In this document: positions 46,396-57,388 of the stretch, piece after piece
Position numbering within the stretch: position 1 is the first letter of the stretch
Layout of the letters: every line of letters starts with the position of its first letter
Origin: Eucommia ulmoides
Taxonomy: Eukaryota; Streptophyta; Magnoliopsida; Garryales; Eucommiaceae
Reading direction: 5' to 3'
Assembly: GCA_016647705.1 (NCBI GenBank)
Contig: CM028336.1
Span: 5,514,048-5,578,047 of the forward strand
Length of the DNA: 64,000 nucleotides
The notes under the pieces: generated by a model
What the model saw: the letters and a program-made list of their open reading frames with translations, nothing else
Database searches by the model: none
What the model was told of the DNA's origin: nothing
Translations under genes and position numbers: made by a program

Positions 46396-47931
46396 GTGCC
46401 TTCAAGCACGGGTTATACGCTAGTTTATATAATAAATCACCTCATTTACATCCAGGGTCGTTGGATGTCTCTGGATATTAGTAACCGTTAGATAAAAAAT
46501 AACTTCACAATTAGGGTTCCAGCCGCCTGGTAATGCCTCTCGCTCACCTCATTCAGCTTCAGGCTTCAGCCTTCTCTCTCTCGCTCTTCTGCCATCCCCA
46601 CGCCACGGTCACTTCTGCTCCACCCGGTTCCATTTCCCTCATCTCTCTGCCTCCTGCCTCCTCATCTACGCACCGCCTCTGGTGGTTTCCATCACCAGCC
46701 TTCGATCTCCACGCAGCCACCACCGATATCACCTTTCCATCAAAACCCTAGCAGCATCTCTCATCGTTGATCCATCGCTGTGCATCACCATCACCTAAGG
46801 TCCCGTCATCGTCGTTCCATCATCGTGCATCACCATCACCATGCTTCCGTTCCAGGTTCGTCTCTCTCTCTCTCCCTCCTTCCTTCCCTCCTTTCCTCCC
46901 CCTCCCTCTTTGATTTTCAATTTCATTTAGGTTTATTATTAATTTTGATCAGTTTAGGTTTTTGATTCAATTTTGAAATCAATTTATGTTCGGTTTGTTT
47001 AGATCTAAGAGCGAATTGGTTGATCCCAAAGTCCTAACCCTATATCGCCGTCATGTACGGCTGGAGAACCAACCGTACATCGCCGTTGTGTACAACGTTT
47101 GATGCAAGCACCCCCATCGTCACTGTCCAGTCAGCGGTCCCGGCAGAAACGGTTTCCTCATTTCATTCCTTTCAGCCGCAAGGTATGTCCATCTCTCAAA
47201 TTTTTGTATCTTTTTGCTGCAAGGTTCCCTCTTTCCCGTTGTCTTTCCTCTAAAAAATGTGAGATTTTCAATGCTCACTTCTCAAATGTTACATTATTGC
47301 TCAATGTTTAAAACTTTCTAGCACATTGGTTCCTTTTATAATGAATTCAAATCAATTAAAGTTGACTGCTTTGGTGTGGATTCTCTGGTTTTAGCTTTAT
47401 GATGTATTTTATTTTTTCTTTAATTTTCAATTCTTCAAGACCCTTAGTTTGTGATCTTCAAATATAGTTACTACAACTTTGTTTTCACTTATATAGAAAT
47501 GCAGCCCAAGAGATAAATGGTATATGGTTCTACAGTACACTCTCATCGTGATTTTGGCGATTTTGGCTTACAATTGCAATTTTGCGATTTCTTCGATATG
47601 TAGTTTATCTCTTTGCTACCAATTTTCTGTTTTGATTATCTCTTGGTTTACAATTGCAAATTTCATGAATTTTGCATTGAACTGGGCTAGATTGGATTCT
47701 TCTAAATCCTGACTAGGTGTTTAATGCTTTGGCGTTCTTTGTAGCATTGTTTGTTACGAATTTTTTGTGTGTGATTGTTTGTTAAGGAGTATATACTAAG
47801 AACCCCTTCAATTATGTATATGATATATCTCCTAAAATGTTGGAAGAACAAGAACAAATAATTTTTCTTGTTCCCATATTTCTGTTTAAATTCAACTCAT
47901 TTGCGTTTTGTTTGGTAATGGTTTTTTCCAG

Positions 47932-48072
47932 ATTGACAAATTATCAAAGGTGAATCACAAGAATTTTGTGAACCTAATTGGATACTGTAAGGAAGGAAGA
48001 TAAGCCTTTCACCAGAATGGTGGTGTTTGAATATGCTCCAAATGGAACACTTTTCAAGCATTTACACAATGA
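47932..48072 (+). pseudogene. Captured receptor-kinase exon, copy 1 (frameshifted)
   Basis: The acceptor ttttttccag precedes IDKLSKVNHKNFVNLIGYC, and the exon ends at a GT donor after CACAATGA. The sequence belongs to the kinase N-lobe of MRH1/MDIS-type leucine-rich receptor-like kinases. A 4-nt gaag duplication near 47995 shifts the frame before the EYAPNGTLF motif. Confidence 0.7.
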
Positions 48073-48457
48073 GTATCTTTATTTATTATCTTAATCTTTT
48101 TATGTGGGATCAAATTTACATTTATGGTATGTGTTCCTGTTTCCCTTTTTATGTTTCTGTTCCCATAAAACTTGAAAAAAAAACAACAATATGGGAGCAA
48201 AAACAAGAATAAGGTGGCTTTGGGGCTTCCCATTCATAGGTAATTTTTAATGCTTTGGCGTTCTTCGTAGCATTGTTTGTTACGAATTTTTTGTGTGTGA
48301 TTGTTTGTTAAGGAGTATATACTAAGAACCCCTTCAATTATGCATATGATATATCTCCTAAAATGTTGGTAGAACAAGAACAAATATTTTTTTTTGTTCC
48401 CATATTTCTGTTTAAATTCAACTTATTTGCGTTTTGTTTGGTAATGGGTTTTTCCAG

Positions 48458-48594
48458 ATTGACAAATTATCAAAGGTGAATCACAAGAATTTTGTGAACC
48501 TAATTGGATACTGTAAGGAAGATAAGCCTTTCACCATAATGGTGGTGTTTGATTATGCTCCAAATGGAACACTTTTCGAGCATTTACACAATGA
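48458..48594 (+). pseudogene. Captured receptor-kinase exon, copy 2 (frame open)
   Basis: This is the same exon as 47932-48072, 526 bp downstream in a tandem duplication that includes flanking intron. The frame is open: IDKLSKVNHKNFVNLIGYC, DKPFTIMVVFDYAPNGTLFE and HLHN, with acceptor and donor intact. The rest of the kinase is absent, so no functional protein is expected. Confidence 0.75.
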
Positions 48595-48732
48595 GTATCT
48601 TTATTTATTGTCTTAATCTTTTTATGTGGGATCAAATTTACATTTATGGTATGTGTTCCTGTTTCCCTTTTTATGTTTCTGTTCCCATAAAACTTGAAAA
48701 AGAAACAACAATATGGGAGCAAAAACGGGAAT

Positions 48733-48946
48733 AAGGTGGCCTTTGTTTAGTATTTTTGTTTCCCGTTCTGTTTCTGGTGTTTGAAGAAAAAGAATTGGTC
48801 CAAGAGTACTGGTTATGTTCCCAATTTTTGGAACAAATTTCTGGGAGCAAAACAATAACATATTTTTGTGTTCTCATATTTATATTTCTGTTCTAACATA
48901 AATTTTATAACAGAAACACTTGCACGCCTAACCAAACTCTACCTTA
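48733..48946. mobile_element. hAT-like MITE inside Helitron 2
   Basis: The ends AAGGTGGCCTTTGTTTAGTA and the complement of TAAGGTAGAGTTTGGTTAGG are inverted repeats similar to those at 17654-18093. It lies only after the second copy of the 526-bp duplication, so it is probably younger than that duplication. Confidence 0.5.
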
Positions 48947-51040
48947 CCCAATACTTCCATTTTAGGGGTGTAAGATAAGATCCTGGGATCTAACCAAGAG
49001 ACATTTTGTTTTTTCTGTTCCCAGATTTCTGTTTCTGCTACTAAAAAAAATACTTAGCAGAAACAGAAATTTGTTCTCTAAAATTTGGGAGCAGAAGGAA
49101 CTGGTAACAGAAACAGAAATTTGGGAGCAGAATTGCTAGAAATAAACGGATAGTTTTTTTACTCTGTTTTCTATTCCTGTTCCTAGAAATATGGGAACAG
49201 GAAAAAAACCAGAAGTATGGAAACGAGAAAAGATTGTTTGTAGCATTGTTTGTTACGAATTTTTTGTGTGATTGTTTGTTTTTCGGTAAAATCAGAGAAT
49301 GGAAAAAACGACTACATGTTTACCTTTTCACTACCATTCACATCCGTTGTTTCAAGGTATTTCTCTACTCACACATGCAACCAGGTAAATACTGTTTCTC
49401 ATTTTTTTTTTTGTTCAAAGTTTGCAGGTTTCTATTTCGCAAATCAAATTCCACATCCAAACGCACCTATAAGGTCATGGGTCATTGATTAGATTTAGCA
49501 CGCGTTTGTCTGATTCTTGGGTTTTATCGTTCTATTAGATATGTTTGAAAAAGAAATGGTATTTTAATTGGTACATATGATATGCAGATGAAATACTTGC
49601 TTGCTGCAGCAATAGCCATGAAGGGAATTGGGAGTCTTTAGTTTTGAGATTTGGAATGACCTAATATGGTACTCAGGTCATTATCTTCTTCTTTAGCGTT
49701 TGTTTAGTGCTTATTTAGTTGGCGTTCGTTGAGTGTTTCTCTTTACTGTTTCCGTTCAAAGAAAAATTGGAACAAAAAAGCGTACATTGGTTTCTATTTA
49801 CTGTTTTTTTTAAGTGTTTCTGATTCATTCGGCGACCAAACAGGTTAGTTCCAATCCAATATCAGATTTGTTCAAATCAATTGATTTTTCTCTCTTATCC
49901 GTTTTTCAATTTTGTTGTGATTGAAATATTATTGATTTGAATTATGAAATATTGCTGATTTGAATTATAAAATATTGTTGATTTGAGATATTACTGGTTT
50001 GAAATCTGAAATATTGTTGATTTGAGATATTGTTGATTCTTTTGGTCACAACGCCTTTGTACTCATGCACCCAACTCACACACCCTTACACGGATGGGAT
50101 TGGAGACCCACACCCTAATATACATGGGAGGGGAATGGAACCCCTCAACACTTAAAGTTTTTTTTTTTTTTTAAAAAAAAAAAGGTGTAGGGTCTTGTGT
50201 TTTAGTGCCAAGCAATTTTAGGGGAGCGTTTTTAATTGCCAAATGAATTTCAAAAACCAAGAACAATAGGTGTTTCTTTAGTGCTTTTATTCCAAGCCAA
50301 GTTTATGTTCTGTTCTGTTTGCAGATTTTTCTGTTTTCAATTTTTTGTTCCAATATTTCAGTATTTTTGTTCCCAAATATCTACTGTGTTCCCAATTCTA
50401 TGTTTTCGCTCTATTTGTTCGTGTTTTTTTAATGTTGTATTGTTTCCTGATTAACATACCCTTTTTAGGTATGTTTAACTAGTTAGTGTTTTTGGTCTAT
50501 GAATTCGATTGCATTTGCTTGCAATATTCTCATTTGATTTGTTAATTGATTCATGCACAGTTGAGAATGTCCAGTTAAAATTAATCTTTATAGTTGTTTT
50601 ATTATTTTTTGTATTTAATAAAAAAATATTATTTTTTATATCAAATTGACTATATATTTAATAATAAAAAATTTAAACTCGTGCCTTCAGGCATGGGGTA
50701 TACGCTAATATATAAATAAATGTTGATTTTAAAATGTGGAACCCACCTATACATTATCTTTCCTTTATCATTCATTTTTTTTTTTCCACACGTTTCAACC
50801 CTACTAAGGATAGCCATTACACGTTCTAGTTTTCACACATTCCATGCAAGATTTTATTTAAAATTACACAAACATCCCCAAATATTTATAATATTGTTAT
50901 TAGATCTTAAAATTATACTTTTAACCCATATAAATTATCAAATATTTATTTGTATCATAAATTTATAAAACAGTCTCCAAAAATATTAAACTTTTATATA
51001 AACTAATATTTTTAAAAATATAAATTTTTGGAGTATTACA

Positions 51041-51880
51041 GTTAATATATAAGAAATGTGAAATTTATAAAGATATACAATGAGTCTGTACATAGTGAGT
51101 GACTAAAATTTTCTTAATGAGATTATGATTTAATTTAGTGGGTCAAGATGCATAAACATATATTAACAAATATAACAATAATTATAAGCAAACAATTTAT
51201 TTATTTTTTCTTTAGAATTTTAAAAATGAAAACCAAAGGGTTTAGAATTAGTTTGTACTTACATGAGGTAAGTGGGGTTATTTAGGTCACAAACAAATAG
51301 CTGAAAAACGGTCAAACTCGTGTCATGAAATATCATTAAAGGAGACAAAAAATATGACAATGACGATTCTAAAGTCCATGAGGATTTAGTTTAATCCGAA
51401 ATAGTACATAAAGGTGAAGTGTGAGTTGATAAAAATATATGGGAGTCAACTGTAATTTTAATACATTTACAACATAATATACATTTTTTTTTTAGTTTTA
51501 GTTTTAGTTTTTATTCCTCTTTCTCTTATGTTTTCTATTTTTTTTTTCCATATTATTTATTTTATTTGATCTATTTTTTAATATATATTTTGATTTCTTT
51601 AGTTTTTATGTATATTTATAAAAAAATAATAAATAACAAAAATAACAAAGTAGAAAATAAAATTCGAAGAATAAAACAAAATCAAGCAAACATTTTAACT
51701 TTTAAAAATAAAAGGATTTTTTATTTTTTTTATTTTTTTAACCACTAGTGTCACTACACCCACACAGGGTGTGAGATTAATCTCATTCGGGGTTCCGTGG
51801 CTTTTACTCATAACAAGTATTTTTTCGCAGATTCGAATTCTTGACCTTGTTGAGTTCTTTCAACTGTTTTTAACTCAAGC
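51041..51880. other. AT-rich non-coding stretch
   Basis: No gene is seen. 51740-51850 (cactacacccacacagggtg ... cagattcgaattcttgacc) has a SINE-like look, but no box A or TSD could be fixed. Confidence 0.4.
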
Positions 51881-52125
51881 TCATGGGTCATTCTTATTGG
51901 AGATAATTCATCTCCTTGATTAGATTTAGCACACTTATGTCTTGTTTATATATATAAAGCATTTAATGAATATGTGATGGAAGCAATCCAAGGCACTGTA
52001 GGTTGTGAGAATTGTTAATATTTTTTCACAACCCATTTTTGGGAGCCATCTAAAAAATGGGTTTATTCTGCGAGATTTTCACATTCGATTTTTGTGAGAT
52101 TTTTCAGACAGAGGTTATACTTTAG
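51881..52125 (+). mobile_element. Helitron 3'-end remnant, copy 1
   Basis: This 245-bp stretch (tcatgggtcattcttattgg ... ggttatactttag) is closely matched by 58764-59011. It ends like a decayed Helitron 3' terminus and is followed at once by TCTATATAATAAAAC, a Helitron-type 5' end. Confidence 0.55.
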
Positions 52126-52271
52126 TCTATATAATAAAACATGACGTACATAAACCTTTTACATAAATCTCAATAATTTTTTATTTCCCACATAAAACTT
52201 AGTTCAAATGAAACCAAAAAATTAGCATAAATATAAAATATATATTTGTATTTTATCCTAATTGAGGAGAG

Positions 52272-52306
<35 letters not shown>

Positions 52307-52932
52307 AGAGAATATATTATTCCTACCTATATAAATTTATGAAAGTAATATATGGACATTAAATTTACTAATAATATTAAAATATTAATTTATAATAATT
52401 AAATTAAAAAAATAACGTACATAAACCTTTTACATAAATCTCAATTATTTTTTATTTCCCACATAAAACACAGTTCAAATGAAACCAAAAAATTAGCATA
52501 AATTTAAAATATATATATTTGTATTTTATCTTATTTAATTTATACCTAATTGAGGAGAGATAATATATATATATATATATATATATATTTAATTAAGGAG
52601 AGAATATGTTGTTCCTACCTATATAAACTTATGAAAGTAATATATAGACATTAAATTTACTAATAATATTAAAATATTAATTTATAATAATTAAATTAAA
52701 AAAATAATATACTGAAATTATAGACATTAAATTTATGTATATTATAAAAATAATCTATGCATATTAAATTTAATAATAACACTGAAATAATAAATTTATA
52801 CAAATTGAATCAAAAGAAATAATATAAAAAAATATAATATATAAAAATTATGACAATTAAATTTATAAAAATTGTAAAAATAATAATGAATAATTAAATT
52901 TACAAAAATAATATATATATGACGAAATATGA
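52126..52932 (+). mobile_element. Helitron 5'-end remnant with internal tandem duplication
   Basis: It starts TCTATATAATAAAACATGACG. A unit of about 270 bp (acgtacataaaccttttaca ... tataataattaaattaaa) is present twice, at 52140 and 52410. AT microsatellites lie at 52268-52301 and 52563-52587. No 3' end was located, because the LTR at 52933 interrupts the region. Confidence 0.5.
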
Positions 52933-53460
52933 TGTAAAACCTAAGTTGTAGAACGTACGTCATAAATAGTCGCATTATAGAAAATTAGAGAATTTTAGGG
53001 TAAAAATTTTATTGATAAAAACTCAAATTAAAAGTTGGGGGTCAAATTGGAAATTTAAAAACGCAAAAATTTAAACTTGAGATTTAAATTGGCAATTAGA
53101 AATCAAAAGTAAAAATGTTAAGGGCAAAACTATAATTTTGGAACTTTTTAAAATGGAAATATACTGAAATAAAGATCCTAAAGGAATTGGAGGGAGGAAA
53201 GTGTAATTTAATTTTTTTTTTTTATATATATATATACATAAACCCTTACGATCGACGGGAGATCCACCGGCCAGAGGAGGGGGCGATCGAGGGGCGACGT
53301 GGCGAGCTGAGGATTACTTTAATCACTAGAATCATGCAATAAAAACCCTCCCTCATTCGAAGAAATGAGGAAATCGGAGAAAAACTCGAGAAATGCTAGA
53401 GAGAGAAAGAACCGGAGCGGAGGGGTCGTCGGTTTTTCTTGAATCGACGTTCCTTCGGCA

Positions 53461-53706
53461 GCGTGGTCGTGTGGATATTGTAGACAATTCCAGTGAGAGA
53501 GAGAGAGAGGTTGGTCTGGCCGGTGGCGTGGTTCGTTGACGGAAAGGCAGTGCGCGTTTTTAGCGTCGCCGGTGAGCGGGAGTTGCGTGGTCGTGTGGAC
53601 ATTGTAGACAATTCCAGTGAGAGAGAGAGATGTTGGTCTGGCCGGTGGCGTGGTTCGTTGACGGAGAGGCAGTGCGCGTTTTTAGCGTCGCCGGTGAGCG
53701 GGAGTT
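53461..53706 (+). repeat. Tandem duplication, period ~124 bp, two copies
   Basis: Two units each run gcgtggtcgtgtgga...tagacaattccagtgagaga...gtgagcgggagttgcg, differing at only a few positions, so the duplication is recent. Confidence 0.9.
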
Positions 53707-54338
53707 GCGGATCATCGTCCAACCATCGATGATCGTCGGGCTGGTGAGTATTTATGTGTATTTCCTCTAATTAATTGATAGCTGTGTGCATGCATAAGTG
53801 TGACGAGTTGGGTCGGTAAGTTTCCGGCGGTGTGGGGTGTGCTTGGTTTTTTTTTCCGGCAGCATGTGGGTTTGTATGTGTGTGTTCTGATTTTTCCAGC
53901 TAGTGTGTGCGAGTGTGCGTGTGTGTGAAATGTGTGTCGCGTCGACAAGAATCCAGCAAAAGAAAAAAAAAACCGAGACGGAGAGAGAGAGAGAAGGGGC
54001 GATCAACGGCGGTGGCGGTAGTATGAGTTGGTTGCGGTTGCGGTGTGCCGCTATATGTGTGGGTCTCCGTCGGCAGGGGTCATTGGTCCCGTGGCGTGTC
54101 GTCGGCATTGGCATGCAAGCGTAATTGCATGCATGGGTGTGTGTGTCACAGGGTGTGTAGGTGTGTGAACAGTGACTGTTGGGTGTGCGGTTGAGTTGGT
54201 GAGATGGCCGGGGATGGTGTCGGAGGGACGTCGTGGGTGGTGCAGGGGCGACAGGAGAATCGGCAAGGAGGGGGAGGCCACCGGCGGTCGGCAACCGTAG
54301 AGAGAGAGAGTGGTCGGCCGTCGGTCTGGAGAAGAACC

Positions 54339-54391
54339 AAAAAAAAAAAAAAAAAAAGGGGGGGGGGGGGGGGGGGGGGGGGGGAGGGGGG
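54339..54391 (+). repeat. A19 followed by G27 homopolymers
   Basis: A run of 19 A (54339-54357) is directly followed by 27 G (54358-54384), one A and six more G. It could form G-quadruplexes, and its exact length may be affected by sequencing error. Confidence 0.9.
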
Positions 54392-54936
54392 AGAGGAAAT
54401 TGCACAATTAACCCCAACAAAAGGAAAAAATTCAAATTCAAATTCAAAATCATTTTCGTGACCTGTGAACGTTTCGGAATGGATATTGTTTTTTGTTAAA
54501 TTTATTCTAGTTTGGTTAAATTCAATCTTAACCTAAAAATCTTTGTAACCAGAGTAATAAATTTAGGGTCGTTCAGATTATAAGATTTCTTATGTAATAA
54601 ATAACAGAACGAAATTATTAGAATAATAACAAATCCCATGGATAAAATATGGGAAATGGGAAAATGTGGAACTTAGGGCCTGCATTACATGACTAGGTGA
54701 TTTTATATAAAATATTAACTTAGGCCCTATCATTTCTAGGTTCGCAGACGCCAACACTTTGGTAAACTGTGGACGGTGAGATTTTTATAGCACCAGAAAC
54801 GAGGTGAGTGTACTGTCTTCTCGCAAAATTATTTGTATATATATACATGATGAGAAATGGTTGTATTTAAATTAGATGCTTTTAAAAAAAAATTATGTGG
54901 TGATTTGACGATGTTGATTAGACGATATTATTGTGT

Positions 54937-55049
54937 GATGTTGATCCGCCTCGACGGAGTGATGTTTATCCGCTTCGGCGGAGTGATGTTTATCTGCTTC
55001 GGCAAAGTGATGTTAGACGTTTGTACTGTGCAGTGATTATCCGCTTCGG
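54937..55049 (+). repeat. Tandem repeat of ~24 bp, about five units
   Basis: Units are of the form gatgtttatccgcttcggcg gagt, with substitutions. They lie in the solo LTR. Confidence 0.75.
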
Positions 55050-55726
55050 CGAAGTGATGGATGTTCGTAGGAAGGCATATCATATGGATGATATGGTACT
55101 GTTGCAAACTCCGGATCATGAGGTTAAAACGATCATTATGGCTAGCCAGTGTATGTTATGGTGGAGTGGTGGTTTGGGATGTAATGTTTTGTTTATATTG
55201 GGTTATTTATTATTTATTTCAAGTGATTAGTATGATATTTATACTGGATGGTTTTTAAAAATGGAACTTAAATATACTACTTCATTTTTACTGCATATAT
55301 GATGCTTATGTTGAATCTATGTGTAAATGTTGTTTTATCTAGAAGGTATTATTATTAAATAAGAATGATTTTATTAAGAAGACAGTATACTCACAGGTGA
55401 AATGGTTAGGAGTTGGTCCCCTACTGGCACGAGGTAGAGTCCGTCGATGGTATAGCAAGGGAAAAAAAATAATTCGGGAAGTGCTGCCTGAGGCGAACCT
55501 AGGAGAGGTTCATCGTTTGTTTTCTTTTCTTTTGTTGTTATTAAAGGGAATCCAGGGACGGGTGTGTCTCTGGTTAGGGAAGATGTTTATGACCTGTATT
55601 TTGATGTTTGTATAATTATGAATGCATACCGTCGCTTTCTAATTGGTTTGTCGCTTAGGTAATGTCGTGTCAACGTCACGCCGGCCCCACAAGTGACGGG
55701 TGTTCGGGGTGGAGTGTGACATATGA

Positions 55727-56084
55727 TATACGAAAATTATGTACATTACATTTACGAAAATTATAAAATTAATTTATGTAATAACAATAAAACATTCAAT
55801 TTATAAAATTCAAATTAAAAAATAATATGAAAATAAAAATATAATATACGAAAAATTATAGGATTCAAATTTATAAAAAAAAAAAAAAAAAAAAAATATA
55901 GAATATATCAACATTAAACTTAATGATAATATTTTAAAATATTAAATTTATAAAAAGTAATATTAAATAAGATTTATTTTTTTTCATCCACATACCTAGG
56001 GAAATAATAATATTAGATTTTAACATGAATTTTGTATGGACCCCAAACCTATATACGTTATCACTGACGTGCTATAATCTATAG
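55727..56084. other. AT-rich non-coding stretch
   Basis: This continues the AT-rich DNA seen left of the solo LTR (ataatatacgaaaa-type phrases). No gene is present. Confidence 0.4.
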
Positions 56085-56322
56085 CACCAAAAATCTTGTC
56101 TATATTTAGCTCTAGGCATGGAGATCAAGACAAGAGTTCAGATAAGAGTTCATCTCGGAGTTTAAAAGTGATCTCGGGTTGGACCGAGGAGCTCAAGTCG
56201 GACTGCAGGATCACCAAGGCGTCAAAAGTTTCAGAATCACTAATTCTCCACCATCATAGGCGTGCTAACCTTTCTGGACCATACTGCTGGTTGCTCGCCG
56301 ATTTTTGACACCAACAAATTCT
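56085..56322 (+). mobile_element. Gypsy LTR 3'-end fragment
   Basis: The last ~45 bp (ggaccatactgctggttgct ... tgacaccaaca) resemble the end of the LTR at 30761-31453 read on its own strand. The preceding 190 bp are GC-richer than the surroundings and presumably belong to a divergent relative. Confidence 0.5.
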
Positions 56323-57140
56323 AAATTAAAATCGTAACTTTTTAATTTAGGTTTATACCATTTAGTACTCAGATATTTTTTTAATCATTTTACAAATATC
56401 GGTACCCTTTGACCTTTTTTTTTTTTTTTATATATATATATATATATAAAGACATAAGTATCTTTTTCTTATTTAAAAATAAAAAAAAAATTATTTTTAT
56501 TTTTATAAAAATTTATTAGCATCTCCTTATTTTTAAAATCATATTTTTCACCCATGATTTTTTTAACATTTATATTTACCTCTCACCCTCTTTCTCCCCT
56601 CTTCTCTCTCTCATCTTATAAGCTTGTCTTTGATACCATGTTAGGTAATTTTTTTCGTTCAACTATTGATTGCATCACATTTTGTGTGATCTAAGACTAC
56701 CAAATTTAGTTTTGTTAGTCGTTTGATTAAATTAAATTTTAAAAAAATAAAATATTTTATTTATTTTTGTAGATTTTTGGAATTAGAATAAAAACATGTT
56801 AATTTGGACCAAAAAGGAAAAGAAACGGACAAGAAATGGCACTTCGAAGGCATCCGGCTCGGCACATGCACGGCTCCAGGAGCTGCGACCAAAACGGCTG
56901 GCGAAGCTGCGTGAACAGTGGCGGCTCCCGTGACTGTCACGGTGCCGCGTGACAGACGCAGTTTCCGTGTCTCAGTGCCACAAATATCTACCATGTCTTC
57001 CATTTTTAACCACTTGTGATGGGATTTTTGTCAAAATTCACACCCAATTAATGATTGGGGACCACTTTTCCATCTAAGGCACGTGATATGAGTTGGAAGG
57101 GAGGATTATTTAAAGGGAAGGACACAAAGCTAAAGGTTTT
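56323..57140. other. Non-coding stretch
   Basis: The sequence is AT-rich except for a GC-rich patch at 56840-56990. That patch gives an Ala/Val-rich minus-strand frame but has no recognisable domain. No gene is called. Confidence 0.35.
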
Positions 57141-57223
57141 TTTTTTTGACCGAGACTTGGAAGAGGACACAAAATATCTTGTTTATAGCTTACGCTGCAC
57201 ACATATTCGCTCACATACCCATC

Positions 57224-57388
57224 ATGAATAAAACAATATCCTCACTTCTATCTATTGTTACGTTGTTGGTCTACTTTCTCATCGGTTGGTCACCCACGGC
57301 GGCTGCCACCACTCTCCGCCACTTTCCACCGTCAAACACTTACTTCCCTTTGTACAAAATTACCCTTAAGTTATTTTTTTTTTTTTAA
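57224..57388 (+). CDS. Possible small secreted peptide or first-exon relic
   Basis: The ATG at 57224 opens a 54-codon frame. Residues 1-28 look like a signal peptide (MNKTISSLLSIVTLLVYFLI, then ...SPTAAATT). The following 20 residues are polar (LRHFPPSNTYF), and the C-terminus is LFFFF from a T run. A TATA-like ttatttaaa lies near 57108. No family is recognised. The poly-T end suggests that either an intron follows or only the 5' part of a gene remains. The evidence is weak. Confidence 0.25.
   Translation: MNKTISSLLSIVTLLVYFLIGWSPTAAATTLRHFPPSNTYFPLYKITLKLFFFF

Larger units (their letters stand above)
44283..46423 (+). mobile_element. Non-autonomous Helitron 1 of a head-to-tail pair
   Basis: It starts TCTATATAATAAATCAAC after an A and ends with the hairpin CCCGTGCCTTCAAGCACGGG, then TTATACGCTAG and a T. 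This is the canonical Helitron 3' structure. It encodes no Rep/helicase. It carries CT-rich first-exon-like sequence (44390-44700) and a captured WEB-family exon (44956-45183). A 75-bp segment is duplicated just before the 3' hairpin (46254-46395). Confidence 0.85.
47722..48735 (+). repeat. Tandem duplication, period ~526 bp
   Basis: Two units share gttaaggagtatatactaag (47781 and 48307), the kinase exon and the following aaaacttgaaaaa(g)aaacaacaatatgg. A third partial match (gcattgtttgttacgaattt) is at 49238. Confidence 0.85.
46424..50708 (+). mobile_element. Non-autonomous Helitron 2 of a head-to-tail pair
   Basis: It starts directly after the CTAG of Helitron 1 with TTTATATAATAAATCACCTC, which matches the 5' end of Helitron 1 except for C to T in the second base. 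It ends with a hairpin (CGTGCCTTCAGGCATGGGG) and TATACGCTAA, then T. It carries CT-rich 5' sequence, exon-like pieces, a duplicated receptor-kinase exon (47932-48072 and 48458-48594) and a hAT-like MITE (48733-48946). No Rep/helicase is seen. Confidence 0.8.
43381..51040 (-). mobile_element. LTR (TGTAACGACC family) carrying two Helitrons
   Basis: It begins TGTAACGACC and ends GAGTATTACA; both ends and several hundred bp next to each match the solo LTR 1266-5029. The primer-binding site abuts its low-coordinate end, so this is a 5' LTR of a minus-strand element. The internal region is cut off within about 50 bp, at the duplicated block. Subtracting the Helitrons (44283-50708) leaves about 1.2 kb of LTR. 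The expected second LTR of this element is not identified. Confidence 0.75.
52933..55721 (+). mobile_element. Solo LTR with 5-bp TSD tatga
   Basis: It starts TGTAAAACCTAAG, ends GGGGTGGAGTGTGACA, and has tatga on both sides (52928-52932 and 55722-55726). The end sequence is typical of plant gypsy LTRs. It contains a 124-bp tandem duplication, an A19-G27 homopolymer pair, and a 24-bp tandem repeat near 54937. No internal region adjoins it. GC-rich reading frames at 53396-54461 are repeat-derived. Confidence 0.75.

Noticed and set aside
53767-54453. 228-codon minus-strand frame with Pro tract
   Set aside because: It lies in the solo LTR, is driven by the poly-G run and repeats, and has no domain.
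56761-57003. Ala/Val-rich 80-codon minus-strand frame
   Set aside because: It depends on a local GC-rich patch and has no signal, domain or splice context.
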